NCBI RefSeq assembly: GCF_023744375.2
Contig: NZ_CP146284.1
Coordinates: forward strand, 124,001 to 188,000
Origin: Parabacteroides sp. AD58
GTDB taxonomy: Bacteria > Bacteroidota > Bacteroidia > Bacteroidales > Tannerellaceae
Direction of reading: 5' to 3'
DNA: 64,000 nucleotides
Shown: one piece after another, positions 1 to 7,843 of the stretch
Layout: every line of letters starts with the position of its first letter
Position numbering within the stretch: position 1 is the first letter of the stretch
Program-made: the position numbers and the translations under genes
The notes under the pieces: generated by a model
Seen by the model: only the letters and a program-made list of their open reading frames with translations
What the model was told of the DNA's origin: nothing
Databases searched by the model: none

Positions 1-696
1 TTCGATGGTGCGGGTCGTAATATGATCGACGAAGGCACGGTCGTGACTAATGACAACCACCGCTTGTCCGCTTTCAATCAAGAAGTCTTCCAGCCATTGG
101 ATCGATTCGATATCAAGATGGTTGGTCGGCTCGTCGAGCAACAAGACATCCGGCTTTTGCAGCAACAGCTTGGCCAGTTCGATACGCATTCGCCATCCGC
201 CGCTGAATTCGCTGGTCTGGCGGTTAAAGTCTTCCCGCTCAAACCCTAAACCCAACAAGGTCTTTTCGATATCGGCATCATAATTGATTTCCTCAATCGA
301 ATAAAACTTCTCGCTCAAAGCAGAAACCCGTTCGATGAGCTGCATATACTCGTCCGATTCATAATCAGTGCGGGTTTCGAGTTGCTGGTTGATGGCGTTG
401 ATTTCAGCTTCCATCTCGTGCAAGTGGGCAAATGCCTGCGCCGTCTCTTCAAAGACGGTGCGTCCGTCTTCCGTCATTAGATGCTGGGGCAGATAGGCAA
501 TCACCGTGTCTTTGGGTGCAGAAACTTTTCCACGAGTAGGTTCGCGGACACCTGCCAAAATTTTGAGTAAAGTAGATTTTCCGGCACCATTTTTCCCCAT
601 TAAGGCAATCCGGTCTTTTTCATTAATCACAAAAGAAATATCTTGGAAAAGTGTACTTCCCCCAAATTCAACTGTCAGTCCGTCTATTGAAATCAT
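1..696 (-). CDS. ABC-F family ATPase, 5' part only
   Basis: The reverse strand is open from an ATG at 696 to the window edge, giving the first 232 codons; the rest lies outside. Visible are a Walker A motif (GKNGAGKST, about residue 34), the signature SGGWRMR, Walker B LLLDEPTNHLD and the switch region VVVISHDRAF. No membrane segment is present. This is the first nucleotide-binding domain of an ABC-F protein, a duplicated-ATPase family that acts on ribosomes; many are translation factors and some protect against antibiotics. The Uup/EttA-like subgroup cannot be fixed without the second half and linker. A TATCTTTG -7 box on the same strand lies just upstream. Confidence 0.9.
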   Translation of the reverse strand, partial: MISIDGLTVEFGGSTLFQDISFVINEKDRIALMGKNGAGKSTLLKILAGVREPTRGKVSAPKDTVIAYLPQHLMTEDGRTVFEETAQAFAHLHEMEAEINAINQQLETRTDYESDEYMQLIERVSALSEKFYSIEEINYDADIEKTLLGLGFEREDFNRQTSEFSGGWRMRIELAKLLLQKPDVLLLDEPTNHLDIESIQWLEDFLIESGQAVVVISHDRAFVDHITTRTIE

Positions 697-724
697 AAAT
701 TATCAGATGTATCGTATGAAGGTG

Positions 725-732
725 CAAAGATA
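725..732 (-). promoter_or_regulatory. -7 box of the ABC-F gene
   Basis: On the minus strand this reads TATCTTTG, matching the Bacteroidales sigma-ABfr -7 consensus TAnnTTTG. It lies 29 bp before the ABC-F start. No clear TTTG -33 element is seen at the usual 19-21 bp. Confidence 0.5.
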
Positions 733-953
733 CGGATTCTGTCATTAACAATTAAGGCCGAAATAGGAAAAGTTGGCACGGAAGGATGCATTTTTAGGAA
801 TCAAAGTGGCTATACCTTATATTATATATAAGATTTTCCCGGTGTTTATCCTTGTTATTTTTATATAAAATGATGGTTTGTTATGATATTATGGGGTTTA
901 TGGCTTAGTACGGGATGAACTTTCATGATTTTAACATAAAAAGTATAATTAAA

Positions 954-985
954 TTTGCTTTCTAAATTTAAAAGTTATACGTTTG
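954..985 (+). promoter_or_regulatory. Promoter of the fimbrial locus
   Basis: A TTTG (954-957) is followed after 20 bp by TACGTTTG (978-985), an exact fit to the Bacteroidales -33/-7 promoter. Transcription would start near 992, leaving a leader of about 265 nt before the DUF3575 gene. The remaining AT-rich sequence between 697 and 1256 shows no gene; its leader part holds two sets of direct repeats listed separately. Confidence 0.65.
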
Positions 986-1050
986 TAACGGAAATGACAA
1001 ATAATAACGCTTATATTAATTTCGGAAGTAAATGGGTGACTAATGAACAC

Positions 1051-1089
1051 TTTATAAATTAGATGTTAGACTATTTATAGATTAGATGT
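1051..1089 (+). repeat. Direct repeat TTTATARATTAGATGT, two copies
   Basis: A 16-bp sequence occurs at 1051-1066 and again at 1074-1089 with one mismatch. The 23-bp spacing is close to two helical turns, which suits a dimeric regulator. It lies in the predicted leader of the fimbrial transcript. The binding role is inference. Confidence 0.5.
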
Positions 1090-1144
1090 CAAAAGGTTAG
1101 CCGATACTCCGATTTTTCGGTTGTATAAAGAAAATTTGTTGATA

Positions 1145-1164
1145 AAAGTATCAAAAAGTATCAA
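1145..1164 (+). repeat. Tandem AAAGTATCAA, two copies
   Basis: AAAGTATCAA is repeated exactly at 1145-1154 and 1155-1164, a period of one helical turn, within the fimbrial leader. It may be a protein binding site; the sequence is AT-rich and short, so chance is possible. Confidence 0.4.
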
Positions 1165-1256
1165 TCTAATGAATTTTATACCACGGAAAGAACCAAGAAA
1201 ATAAGATATTATTTGATAAAGTAAATAAAAACGCTAACAGGATAAATTTGAGGATT

Positions 1257-1850
1257 ATGATAAAACGATTACTATTTGGAAGCCTTTTTTGTGCTATATC
1301 TTTTTTGGCCACAGCACAAATAGACCTTCAGAAAGAGAAGGGAGCTGTAGTGGGCTTAAAGACCAATGCTTTGTATTGGGCTACAGCAACTCCAAACTTG
1401 GGGTTGGAATTTCGCCTTGCCAGACATTGGAGCCTGGATGTGGAAGCCGGATTGAATCCTTTTACAGGTAAAAAAGATGATGGCAGTTTTGGAAAATCCA
1501 TTAAACATTTCAGAGTTCATCCCGAACTGCGCTATTGGTTTTGTGAGACATTTCATGGGCATTTCTTGGGATTACATGTGCCGTATCTGATCTATAATGT
1601 ATCGGACATTAAATGGTTGGGTACTGAGAATGAACGCCATCAGGGCTGGGGAACAGGTGCCGGCATCAGTTATGGATACAGCTGGGTTTTAGGCAAGCAT
1701 TGGAATATTGAAGCCACTTTAGGTGTCGGTTATTTGTATCTGGAATCAGACAAATATCCGTGTGCAAATTGCGGAACTAAGATTGAGACTGTCAAGAAAC
1801 ATTATGTAGGCCCTACGCAGGCAGCTGTCAGTGCGATTTATTTATTTTAA
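1257..1850 (+). CDS. DUF3575 family outer-membrane protein, first gene of the fimbrial locus
   Basis: The ATG at 1257 is preferred because a GAGG ribosome site sits just upstream; a TTG at 1248 is in frame. The 197-residue product starts with a signal peptide ending in ATAQ. Aromatic alternating strands follow, and the chain ends in AAVSAIYLF, a typical barrel terminus. It fits DUF3575, a Bacteroidales family commonly found at the head of Mfa/Fim-type fimbrial operons beside DUF3868 proteins. Its exact role in fimbrial biogenesis is not established. The next expected gene, DUF3868, lies 8.2 kb downstream because a mobile element separates them. Four cysteines are present, two in a CANC motif near the C-terminus. 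Confidence 0.8.
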   Translation: MIKRLLFGSLFCAISFLATAQIDLQKEKGAVVGLKTNALYWATATPNLGLEFRLARHWSLDVEAGLNPFTGKKDDGSFGKSIKHFRVHPELRYWFCETFHGHFLGLHVPYLIYNVSDIKWLGTENERHQGWGTGAGISYGYSWVLGKHWNIEATLGVGYLYLESDKYPCANCGTKIETVKKHYVGPTQAAVSAIYLF

Positions 1851-1856
1851 ATTCTG

Positions 1857-1876
1857 AACGGTTTCGTCTAACCGTT
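1857..1876 (+). terminator. Short hairpin after the DUF3575 gene
   Basis: AACGGTT and AACCGTT form a 7-bp stem with a 6-nt loop just after the stop codon. There is no strong T run, so it may be only a weak terminator or an RNA-stabilising hairpin. Confidence 0.35.
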
Positions 1877-2039
1877 TGATGAATAAACATTTAACGGAGT
1901 ATCTGAAAAGTAATGGTAACGACTAGGAAACCGTGCGATTTTCAGCGTTTTGCGGTGTTTTACTATCAAATAACTCTTTCAGGTGCAAAGATACGACAAA
2001 TCTTTGATATAGTATCCAATACAAACAGTATTCGCCATT

Positions 2040-2114
2040 TTTTGCCTTTCGATATATACCTATTTGCTTATGCCGTTATTTTTTGCAGATTTGGATAAAA
2101 AAGGAAAGGCAAAA
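2040..2114. repeat. 11-bp inverted repeat near the left end of the mobile element
   Basis: TTTTGCCTTTC (2040-2050) is perfectly complementary in inverted orientation to GAAAGGCAAAA (2104-2114), with 53 bp between. It may be part of the element end, a recombinase site or a hairpin. Nothing else in 1880-2160 looks like a gene. Confidence 0.4.
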
Positions 2115-2169
2115 TTCAGGAAGCATTGAAATTCTTTACTTTAGTTAGTGCAAAAATCGAATAATTTAT

Positions 2170-2177
2170 TGTAACTT
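2170..2177 (+). promoter_or_regulatory. -7 box for the mef transcript
   Basis: TAACTTTG matches TAnnTTTG and lies about 80 bp before the leader ORF and 280 bp before mef. A TTAG, one base from TTTG, is 21 bp upstream. The ten bases 2169-2178 also match the CTnDOT-type core GTAnnTTTGC, which overlaps this promoter motif by nature. Confidence 0.45.
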
Positions 2178-2249
2178 TGCAGCGGATTCGGTGTGCATAT
2201 AATACCATCCCAATTAAGATAAGTCGCAACATATATAGTGGTTTTCAAT

Positions 2250-2321
2250 ATGATTATGAACAATTGTACAATATTAACAGGTAAAAACACCGTTAATATT
2301 GCATATCATAAACCTTGGTAA
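2250..2321 (+). CDS. Possible 23-residue leader peptide upstream of mef
   Basis: An ATG at 2250 opens a 23-codon ORF ending in His-Lys-Pro-Trp and TAA at 2321, 137 bp before mef. A perfect 10-bp inverted repeat lies inside it (2269-2278 with 2292-2301). A second hairpin follows (2329-2360). Macrolide resistance genes are often controlled by short leader peptides whose translation is stalled by the drug, and this arrangement resembles that. No good ribosome site is visible and no known stalling motif is recognised, so it may also be fortuitous. Confidence 0.35.
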   Translation: MIMNNCTILTGKNTVNIAYHKPW

Positions 2322-2328
2322 TTTTTCC

Positions 2329-2360
2329 ACATTCAAATCTAATTAATTCGATTTGAATGT
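2329..2360 (+). terminator. Hairpin between leader ORF and mef, possible attenuator
   Basis: ACATTCAAATC (2329-2339) and GATTTGAATGT (2350-2360) form a perfect 11-bp stem with a 10-nt loop. The downstream bases are moderately T-rich. It sits 98 bp before mef, where an attenuator would be expected. Confidence 0.45.
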
Positions 2361-2458
2361 CATTGTCTTTGTAATCCGGCATGCTATTTCAGGCTTGTCG
2401 AGAGATTTTTTGTGCTATAAAATCAAGAAACATTCAAAAGATAAAAGGAAAAATTCAA

Positions 2459-3685
2459 ATGGAAAAAATCAGAAATTGGAAACAAGATTTCTATACAATA
2501 TGGGCGGGGCAAGCTGTGTCCCTGATAACAAGTGGGGTTCTTCAAATGGCCATCATCTGGCATCTGACAAATACAACAGGGTCTGCGATGGTGTTGTCAA
2601 TGGCGACCTTGGTTGGGTTTCTACCTCAAGCGGTTTTAGGTTCTGCAATCGGAGTACTTGTTGACCGCTGGAACCGGAAAATGGTCATGATTGGTGCAGA
2701 TGTCATCATAGCTTGTGCTGGACTGGTACTTACCGTAATTTCCCTGTCAGCGGAACTACCTGTATGGATAGTAATGCTCATCCTCTTCATTAGAAGCGTT
2801 GGCACTGCATTCCATTCCCCTGCGTTAAGTGCGGTAACACCTCTTTTAGTGCCTGAAGAACAGTTAGTCAAATGTGCCGGCTACACCCAGTCCATCCAAT
2901 CGGCAAGTTTCATCCTAAGTCCGGCAATTGCCGCTTTTCTCTATGCAAAATGGGGGTTGAATTCTGCGGTTGCCCTTGACGTATTCGGAGCAATAATTGC
3001 CTGTATCACTGTTGCAATGGTTCACATCCCAAAACAACCGATTGAAGCGCTGCAGCAAGAAAACTTTTTCACCGAACTGCGCATTGGCTATAACGCAATA
3101 CGACAAAATAAAGCTCTTTTCACATTGCTTTGGATAGGAGCAATCAATATGTTCATTTATATGCCAATCAATGCGCTATTTCCGCTGATGAGTATGAATT
3201 ATTTCGAGGGAAGTACCTTGCATGCTTCCGTGGTGGAAATTGTTTTTGCAGTTGGTATGTTGTTGGGCGGACTTCTATTGGGCGCATGGGGAGGTTTCAA
3301 AAAGCGCATGGCAAATATCATCGGCTCTATCTTTCTTATGGGAGTGTCATTGACTGTTTCCGGCTTGCTACCAACCAATGGTTTTATGATATTTGCGATA
3401 TGTTGTACGTTGATGGGCTTTTCTGCCCCATTCTATAATGGAGTACAGACCGCGCTATTTCAAGAACAGATACAACCCGAGTATTTAGGGCGTGTTTTCG
3501 GACTTCTTGGCAGCATCATGTCGTTTGCCATGCCGCTTGGGTTGGTAGTGTCGGGTGCATTTGCAGACCAAATCGGGGTAAACCGTTGGTTTTTGTTCTC
3601 AGGTATGGCTATTCTGCTTCTCGCTATAATAGCCTTATGTCTTCCACAACTTAGAAAGGTCGACAATCAAAAACAAAAATCATGA
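2459..3685 (+). CDS. mef: Mef-type macrolide efflux MFS transporter
   Basis: The 408-residue product pumps macrolides out across the inner membrane by proton exchange, as in the Mef family. It starts at ATG 2459, preceded by AAAGGA; an upstream in-frame ATG at 2381 gives an unlikely basic extension. The N-terminus (FYTIWAGQAVSLITSGVLQM), the MFS loop after TM2 (GVLVDRWNRKMVMIGAD), the TPLLVPEEQLVKCAGY segment and the TALFQEQIQPEYLGRVF segment are Mef signatures. About twelve hydrophobic segments are visible. It most resembles the Bacteroides variant described on the mobilizable element NBU2, mef(En2); the exact allele needs alignment. It is the cargo gene of the element and is convergent with the relaxase gene across a shared terminator. 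Confidence 0.85.
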   Translation: MEKIRNWKQDFYTIWAGQAVSLITSGVLQMAIIWHLTNTTGSAMVLSMATLVGFLPQAVLGSAIGVLVDRWNRKMVMIGADVIIACAGLVLTVISLSAELPVWIVMLILFIRSVGTAFHSPALSAVTPLLVPEEQLVKCAGYTQSIQSASFILSPAIAAFLYAKWGLNSAVALDVFGAIIACITVAMVHIPKQPIEALQQENFFTELRIGYNAIRQNKALFTLLWIGAINMFIYMPINALFPLMSMNYFEGSTLHASVVEIVFAVGMLLGGLLLGAWGGFKKRMANIIGSIFLMGVSLTVSGLLPTNGFMIFAICCTLMGFSAPFYNGVQTALFQEQIQPEYLGRVFGLLGSIMSFAMPLGLVVSGAFADQIGVNRWFLFSGMAILLLAIIALCLPQLRKVDNQKQKS

Positions 3686-3712
3686 TTTATGAAACGTAAC
3701 TAAATCTAAACA

Positions 3713-3758
3713 GCAATAAGCCTCTGATAGGGAAATACGATTATCGGAGGCTTATTGC
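3713..3758. terminator. Bidirectional terminator between mef and the relaxase gene
   Basis: GCAATAAGCCTC (3713-3724) pairs perfectly with GAGGCTTATTGC (3747-3758), and flanking bases extend the stem. It lies between two convergent genes. A modest T run (TGTTTTAA) follows on the plus strand. Confidence 0.75.
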
Positions 3759-3774
3759 AATCTGTTTTAACTAC

Positions 3775-5142
3775 TTATGTAATTCCTCTACTTTTCCTTT
3801 GTGGTTGAATTGGCTGTCGTATGCTCTGCCGTAGCCTGTCGAACTGTTCCCTGAACCATTCGCCTATGGGCTGGCGGTTGATTACGAGTGTCAGTTTAGA
3901 CTTGTCCGCAGGGTCTTTCACCACTTGAAAGCCTGCTCTTTCTGTCGTAAAACTCCGATTATGTTCCTCCGAATAAAGTTTGCCCTCGTATATCAAAGGC
4001 TTACCATAAGTCAATGTCGTGGTCTGCCTTTCATTGAACCCGACAAGGCGGCACAGGCTCTCTATTCTCATAATTTCCTTTGCCATAGGAAACCATGCAC
4101 ACAGCTTTTCGATAATGCGTTTCAAACCTGATACTTCATCTTTGTGTCTGACACTTTTTTCCGCCATCTCCTTACGGTGATTCTGCTGTATTTCCAACAA
4201 CTGGCGGTTGTGCTCGGTTTGCATCGTGTGTATGCGGTTTTGCAGTATCTCAATGGTTTCCTCATGGGTGGCAACTTCCCGATACAGGGCGGTGTTCTCC
4301 CTTTCCAAAGTCTTGACCTTGTTGCTCCCGAAAAGAGAACCGACACTTTCAGCTATGTAGGTCGCTGCGGTGGTGGCTGCACCTTTCAGTTTCTCGGTCT
4401 GTACCTCTTTCTTGGCTTGTCTGAGTTCCTGTTCGGTTTCGGTTTTCTGCTCCTGTAACCGCTTGTTTTCTGCATCAAGGGCAGCGTTCTTTTTCTGTAT
4501 GTCCCGATAATACTGTGTCGTGGTGGTGTGCCGTGCTTCGGAACCTCGCACACCTCGCTGTAATCCGTATTTAGCCATAACCCTTGCATAATTGTCGTGG
4601 TACGCAATCAAGGTCTGACGGTTGAACAGGTCATCGGCACACAAACGGACGGTATTTGCTTTCTTGTGATACTTCCGTTTGCCGTCTTCCTGCTCTTTCT
4701 TGGCTTTGCGCCTTTCACCTGTCACGATGGGAACAATGGCTGCATGGATATGCGGTGTCTTCTCGTCCATGTGAAGATGGGCGGCAACCACGTTCTCCCT
4801 GCCGAATGTGGCTTGCAGCCATTGGATGCTGTCGCTGCACCATTCGTCAAGTCTTCCGTTTTCCTGTATGTCCATCATGTCCTCATGTGTTCCCGACAGA
4901 ACCACTCGGACTACACGGACTTGGTCATGTGTAATCTTCCGCTTGATGCCTGCCGTGTTCAGCCTGTGGGCAATCGCTTCATCCCTGCCATGAACGCCAT
5001 CGGGGTATTCTATAAGTACCCTGTTCAGATGCGTTCTTGTCGGGTCTGCGTTTTTAGGTATGATTCTTCTCTCTATATGGTCGGATTGTACGGTGTCCGA
5101 TGAACCTTTTGCTTTCTTTATGTCCAATGAAAAATATCCCAT
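3775..5142 (-). CDS. MobV family relaxase
   Basis: This 455-residue Pre/Mob protein would nick the element's transfer origin and lead the strand into a recipient using a helper conjugation system. The MobV signature HLHMDEKTPHIHA, with its metal-binding histidines, is at about residues 122-134; the N-terminal RTHLNR (36-41) fits motif I. Residues about 210-330 are a long Lys/Glu/Gln-rich coiled coil, as is usual for the C-terminal half of MobV proteins. It starts at ATG 5142. The 193 bp before it, up to the toprim gene stop, contain a perfect inverted repeat and are the likely site of oriT. Relaxase, toprim and primase genes share one strand and probably one transcript. Confidence 0.88.
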   Translation of the reverse strand: MGYFSLDIKKAKGSSDTVQSDHIERRIIPKNADPTRTHLNRVLIEYPDGVHGRDEAIAHRLNTAGIKRKITHDQVRVVRVVLSGTHEDMMDIQENGRLDEWCSDSIQWLQATFGRENVVAAHLHMDEKTPHIHAAIVPIVTGERRKAKKEQEDGKRKYHKKANTVRLCADDLFNRQTLIAYHDNYARVMAKYGLQRGVRGSEARHTTTTQYYRDIQKKNAALDAENKRLQEQKTETEQELRQAKKEVQTEKLKGAATTAATYIAESVGSLFGSNKVKTLERENTALYREVATHEETIEILQNRIHTMQTEHNRQLLEIQQNHRKEMAEKSVRHKDEVSGLKRIIEKLCAWFPMAKEIMRIESLCRLVGFNERQTTTLTYGKPLIYEGKLYSEEHNRSFTTERAGFQVVKDPADKSKLTLVINRQPIGEWFREQFDRLRQSIRQPIQPQRKSRGIT

Positions 5143-5335
5143 GTAGTTTGATTTTTACGGTTATTGTTATGAGTGTATTCTCTGCCTGTGGCATTGGCTC
5201 TCAGGGTTTCCAAAGGGATTTCCCTTTGGCTCGATAGGGAGTTTTTAGCATTACCGTGTAATGCGTGAAGAAAACGCCCTATTAAGCTATGGTATTTCTG
5301 TCTAAATACCCTTGGGAAAGCGAACCTGTTCCCCT
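5143..5335. other. Candidate transfer origin region
   Basis: This gap lies directly upstream of the relaxase gene, where oriT of MobV systems is normally found. It holds a perfect 9-bp inverted repeat, CCAAAGGGA and TCCCTTTGG (5210-5229, 2-nt loop), and a GC-rich patch after it. No nick site is recognised with certainty. A minus-strand ORF spanning 5118-5444 overlaps both neighbours in another frame and is not supported. Confidence 0.4.
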
Positions 5336-6304
5336 CTATATTTTCAGCCCTTTCTTTTTCGGTGGCTGCATCATCCGCCTTGCGGATTGTACTTGCTTCT
5401 CCTCCTTTATCGGCTCTGTCGATTGGGACAAGAGTTTTTTGCACAGGTACTCGTTCAAGTCATTATACCCTGCATAGTGAACCGACATATCCTGCAAGCG
5501 GTCACCCAACATCCGTTGCAGGTTGGCGTATGCGTTCCGTCCTGCTGTGTCATTGTCAAGGAAACAGCCGATTCGGGTATAGGTTGCCAATATGCTTTCC
5601 GCTTTCGAGAGGTTGGAAACGGAGTTGAGAATGACGTAATCCTGTGCATTCAATCGTGGGTGTTGCGGATTGTTCTTTACTCGGATGGTCAGGAACGAGA
5701 GATAATCCATGAAGCCCTCGAAAAGATAACAGACGGTTCGTGGCTCTTTTTGCTGTCGGATATGGGTGATGTCCTTCGGGGCGACACATCCCTTGAAGTA
5801 TCTATTACGCACTTCATACCCTCTTGCCATATTCGGGAAGCCGATGGCGAAATAGGGTTTGTCGGCATTCTCAAACCGCAGTTCCTTACACTCCCTTTTG
5901 GCGAGTTCAATGTCTATCCCCCTTTCTTGCAGATAGGCAATGAGCGCAGGTGATGACAGCTCGCCAACTCTTAATACCCGATAAGTGCGGTTGTCGGATT
6001 GCTGCTTGCCAAAAGAAAACGATGCAGGGCGGATGTATGGTGTCCGTTCCTCTATGCGCTTCAACAGGCAGGTTACATCTTCCGTATGGTAGAGTTCCGC
6101 TGCCAATGCGATGATGTTACCGCCCTTGCCAAGTCCAAAATCGTACCATTTGTTGAGTTCTGTGTTTACCTTGAAAGATGCGTCCGTTTCCTCTCTCAGC
6201 GGTGATTTGTACCAAAAGCTGCTGCCCTGTTGCTTGACGGGCGTGTAACCCAAACTTTGCAGATAGTCTGCGATTCTGATTTGTTTAACTTCTTGTATGT
6301 TCAT
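5336..6304 (-). CDS. Toprim-domain primase-like protein of the mobile element
   Basis: The 322-residue product has an N-terminal part like the CHC2 zinc-finger region of DnaG-type primases (about residues 10-75), ending in FGLGKGGNIIALA, but lacks its zinc cysteines. A toprim domain follows: the glutamate strand YLFEGFMDYLSFL at about 190-205 and the acidic FLDNDTAGRNA motif at about 250. The C-terminus is basic. Such proteins accompany relaxase and replication genes on Bacteroidales mobilizable elements and probably prime the transferred strand or help element replication. It starts at ATG 6304. The next gene upstream is the DUF5906 primase/helicase, separated by 254 bp that hold a symmetric motif array. 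Confidence 0.78.
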   Translation of the reverse strand: MNIQEVKQIRIADYLQSLGYTPVKQQGSSFWYKSPLREETDASFKVNTELNKWYDFGLGKGGNIIALAAELYHTEDVTCLLKRIEERTPYIRPASFSFGKQQSDNRTYRVLRVGELSSPALIAYLQERGIDIELAKRECKELRFENADKPYFAIGFPNMARGYEVRNRYFKGCVAPKDITHIRQQKEPRTVCYLFEGFMDYLSFLTIRVKNNPQHPRLNAQDYVILNSVSNLSKAESILATYTRIGCFLDNDTAGRNAYANLQRMLGDRLQDMSVHYAGYNDLNEYLCKKLLSQSTEPIKEEKQVQSARRMMQPPKKKGLKI

Positions 6305-6390
6305 GATATTCTATAGATTTGATGATGATTGTAAAAACGTTGATTTGTTGAATGGCTTATATAACACATTTATTTACAGAAAGATATTTG

Positions 6391-6490
6391 CTCAACATCT
6401 TCTCAACAAACCACTCGCCAAAAGAGAAATCAACAATCGGGTGCTGTTCCTCTCTCAACTTCTCTTTTCGATTGTTGAGATTTTGTTGAG
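6391..6490. repeat. Symmetric TGTTGAG array, possible origin or operator
   Basis: CTCAACA occurs at 6391-6397 and 6402-6408. Its complement TGTTGAG occurs at 6473-6479 and 6484-6490. Each pair has an 11-bp period, and both pairs are centred exactly on 6440.5. A further inverted repeat, TCAACAATCG (6430-6439) with CGATTGTTGA (6469-6478), lies inside. The gap is between the toprim and primase/helicase genes, so a replication origin or autoregulatory site is plausible. This is inference. Confidence 0.55.
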
Positions 6491-6558
6491 AGTGTATATT
6501 GTTTATTGTCAGCATAGTTATATCCTTATTCATCAATTCAACAAAAAAAAGAATGATA

Positions 6559-7800
6559 TTACAGGGATTCAAGTTGTTCCCTCGTGACAGAATAGAAACG
6601 ACCGACCCGTTTTACAGGCTCATACCGACACTCCCGATTGTAGTTGAATTGGTAGGTGGTATAGGTCAGTCCGTTGGGTGCAGGCGTAAGTTTCCAACAC
6701 TCCTGCAACACCTTTCGGACTTGGTGCTTCTCCACTTTTACCTGCGAGTGTACCAGCAACAGAAGAATGTCGTTGTAGCAGAACGAGAATGTGTCCGTGC
6801 CGACACTATCCATGATGTCAAGTATCAGCTCGTGCATCTCTATCTCCAGTCGGTTACGGTTGCTGCGGATTATCTTCTGCAAGGCTTCGGTATGCAACAG
6901 CGATGGAGCAAACCACATACGGCTTTCCTTTTCGGTGGATAGTGTTCTGTGTTGCAGGAAATGAAGAAAGGCGGGTATCTCCGCTTTCAGCTTTTGCAGG
7001 AAGTCGGTATCATCAGACTGCAAGCGGTCTATCTTGCGTACCCAATAGCGTGTTTCCCCTGCATCAATGATTACAGGCAAGTACTCGTTGTTGGAGCATA
7101 GCACGAACTTGGCGAAAAACGCTATCTCGTCACGGTCTTTGCCTTTGGCTTCCACCTTGTAGGAAAGTGTGGTGCTTAGGTTCTTCAACCGCTCGCTGTC
7201 CTCCCTACGGTTGAGCAGCACCTCGTCCACCACGATAAGCAGTTTGCCGGCCCAGTCGGAATTGAATTGGCTACGGAAATCCTCGTTGGTGTTAAAGGTT
7301 ACATTGTTCTGAAATAGGAGTTTTAGAAAATTCAGAAATGTGCTTTTGCCTGTGTTGCGTTCCTCTGATACCAACAGCAGGATAGGCAGCTTTTGAATGG
7401 GGTACAAGTAGAGCAGTTGTAGGTAGTCCATGCCCAACTCGTATTGCTCCCCGAAGATGTGACCTACCAAAGATTGGATATGCGAGAAATCGCCCTCTTT
7501 AGGTTGGTGGTCTATCGGTTCATAGAGGTTAAGGAACTTGCCGACCACGGGATGGTAGCCGATGTGTTCGGGTACGGTGCAGAAGCCGTCATACTTGGGA
7601 ACGCTGCCGATGTAGTCCTTGCCGTAGTCTTGGCGCAGGGTTTCGTTGTTCCATGCTATGCGTTTCCTTACATACCCTCCGTTCAGTTTGGGCTGCTCCA
7701 CAATCTTGTAAAGCGTAGTCCCCACTCGGATGAATTCCTCCTTTGCCATGCCACCATCCGATGGCGGTCTGTGGCTGTCTTGTTGTTTGTTAGCTGACAT
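6559..7800 (-). CDS. DUF5906 / P4-type primase-helicase protein
   Basis: The 413-residue protein has an SF3-like ATPase core: Walker A EERNTGKST (about residues 146-154) and Walker B KLLIVVDEV (about 187-195), then an FVLCSNNEYLP sensor-like segment. It resembles the helicase half of phage and plasmid P4-type primases (DUF5906/VirE-like group) found on Bacteroidales integrative elements. A likely role is replication of the excised element. ATG 7800 is chosen over the in-frame TTG at 7806. A TACTTTTG -7 box sits 36 bp upstream on the same strand. Confidence 0.78.
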   Translation of the reverse strand: MSANKQQDSHRPPSDGGMAKEEFIRVGTTLYKIVEQPKLNGGYVRKRIAWNNETLRQDYGKDYIGSVPKYDGFCTVPEHIGYHPVVGKFLNLYEPIDHQPKEGDFSHIQSLVGHIFGEQYELGMDYLQLLYLYPIQKLPILLLVSEERNTGKSTFLNFLKLLFQNNVTFNTNEDFRSQFNSDWAGKLLIVVDEVLLNRREDSERLKNLSTTLSYKVEAKGKDRDEIAFFAKFVLCSNNEYLPVIIDAGETRYWVRKIDRLQSDDTDFLQKLKAEIPAFLHFLQHRTLSTEKESRMWFAPSLLHTEALQKIIRSNRNRLEIEMHELILDIMDSVGTDTFSFCYNDILLLLVHSQVKVEKHQVRKVLQECWKLTPAPNGLTYTTYQFNYNRECRYEPVKRVGRFYSVTREQLESL

Positions 7801-7835
7801 AATCAAATGGTTTTAAGTTTGAAAAATACCAGCTA

Positions 7836-7843
7836 CAAAAGTA
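7836..7843 (-). promoter_or_regulatory. -7 box of the primase/helicase gene
   Basis: The minus strand reads TACTTTTG, fitting TAnnTTTG, 36 bp before the ATG at 7800. The 304-bp gap from 7807 to 8110 shows no other feature I can support; short ORFs in it lack starts and family resemblance. Confidence 0.5.

Noticed and set aside
1913..2098. 61-codon ORF between DUF3575 and mef
   Set aside because: No start context or family; the region is better explained as the element boundary.
2169..2178. GTAACTTTGC as a CTnDOT-type attachment core
   Set aside because: It equals an ordinary TAnnTTTG promoter box, and no matching core was found at the right end, so it is not claimed as att.
4597..5103. 168-codon plus-strand ORF opposite the relaxase gene
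   Set aside because: The minus-strand MobV frame has clear catalytic motifs; this one has none.
5118..5444. 108-codon minus-strand ORF spanning the relaxase/toprim gap
   Set aside because: It overlaps both real genes in a different frame and covers the probable oriT; no family resemblance.
6357..6572. 71-codon minus-strand ORF between toprim and primase genes
   Set aside because: Most of it is made of the TGTTGAG repeat array; its first start overlaps the primase gene. A short peptide from an inner ATG (6533) remains possible but is not supported.
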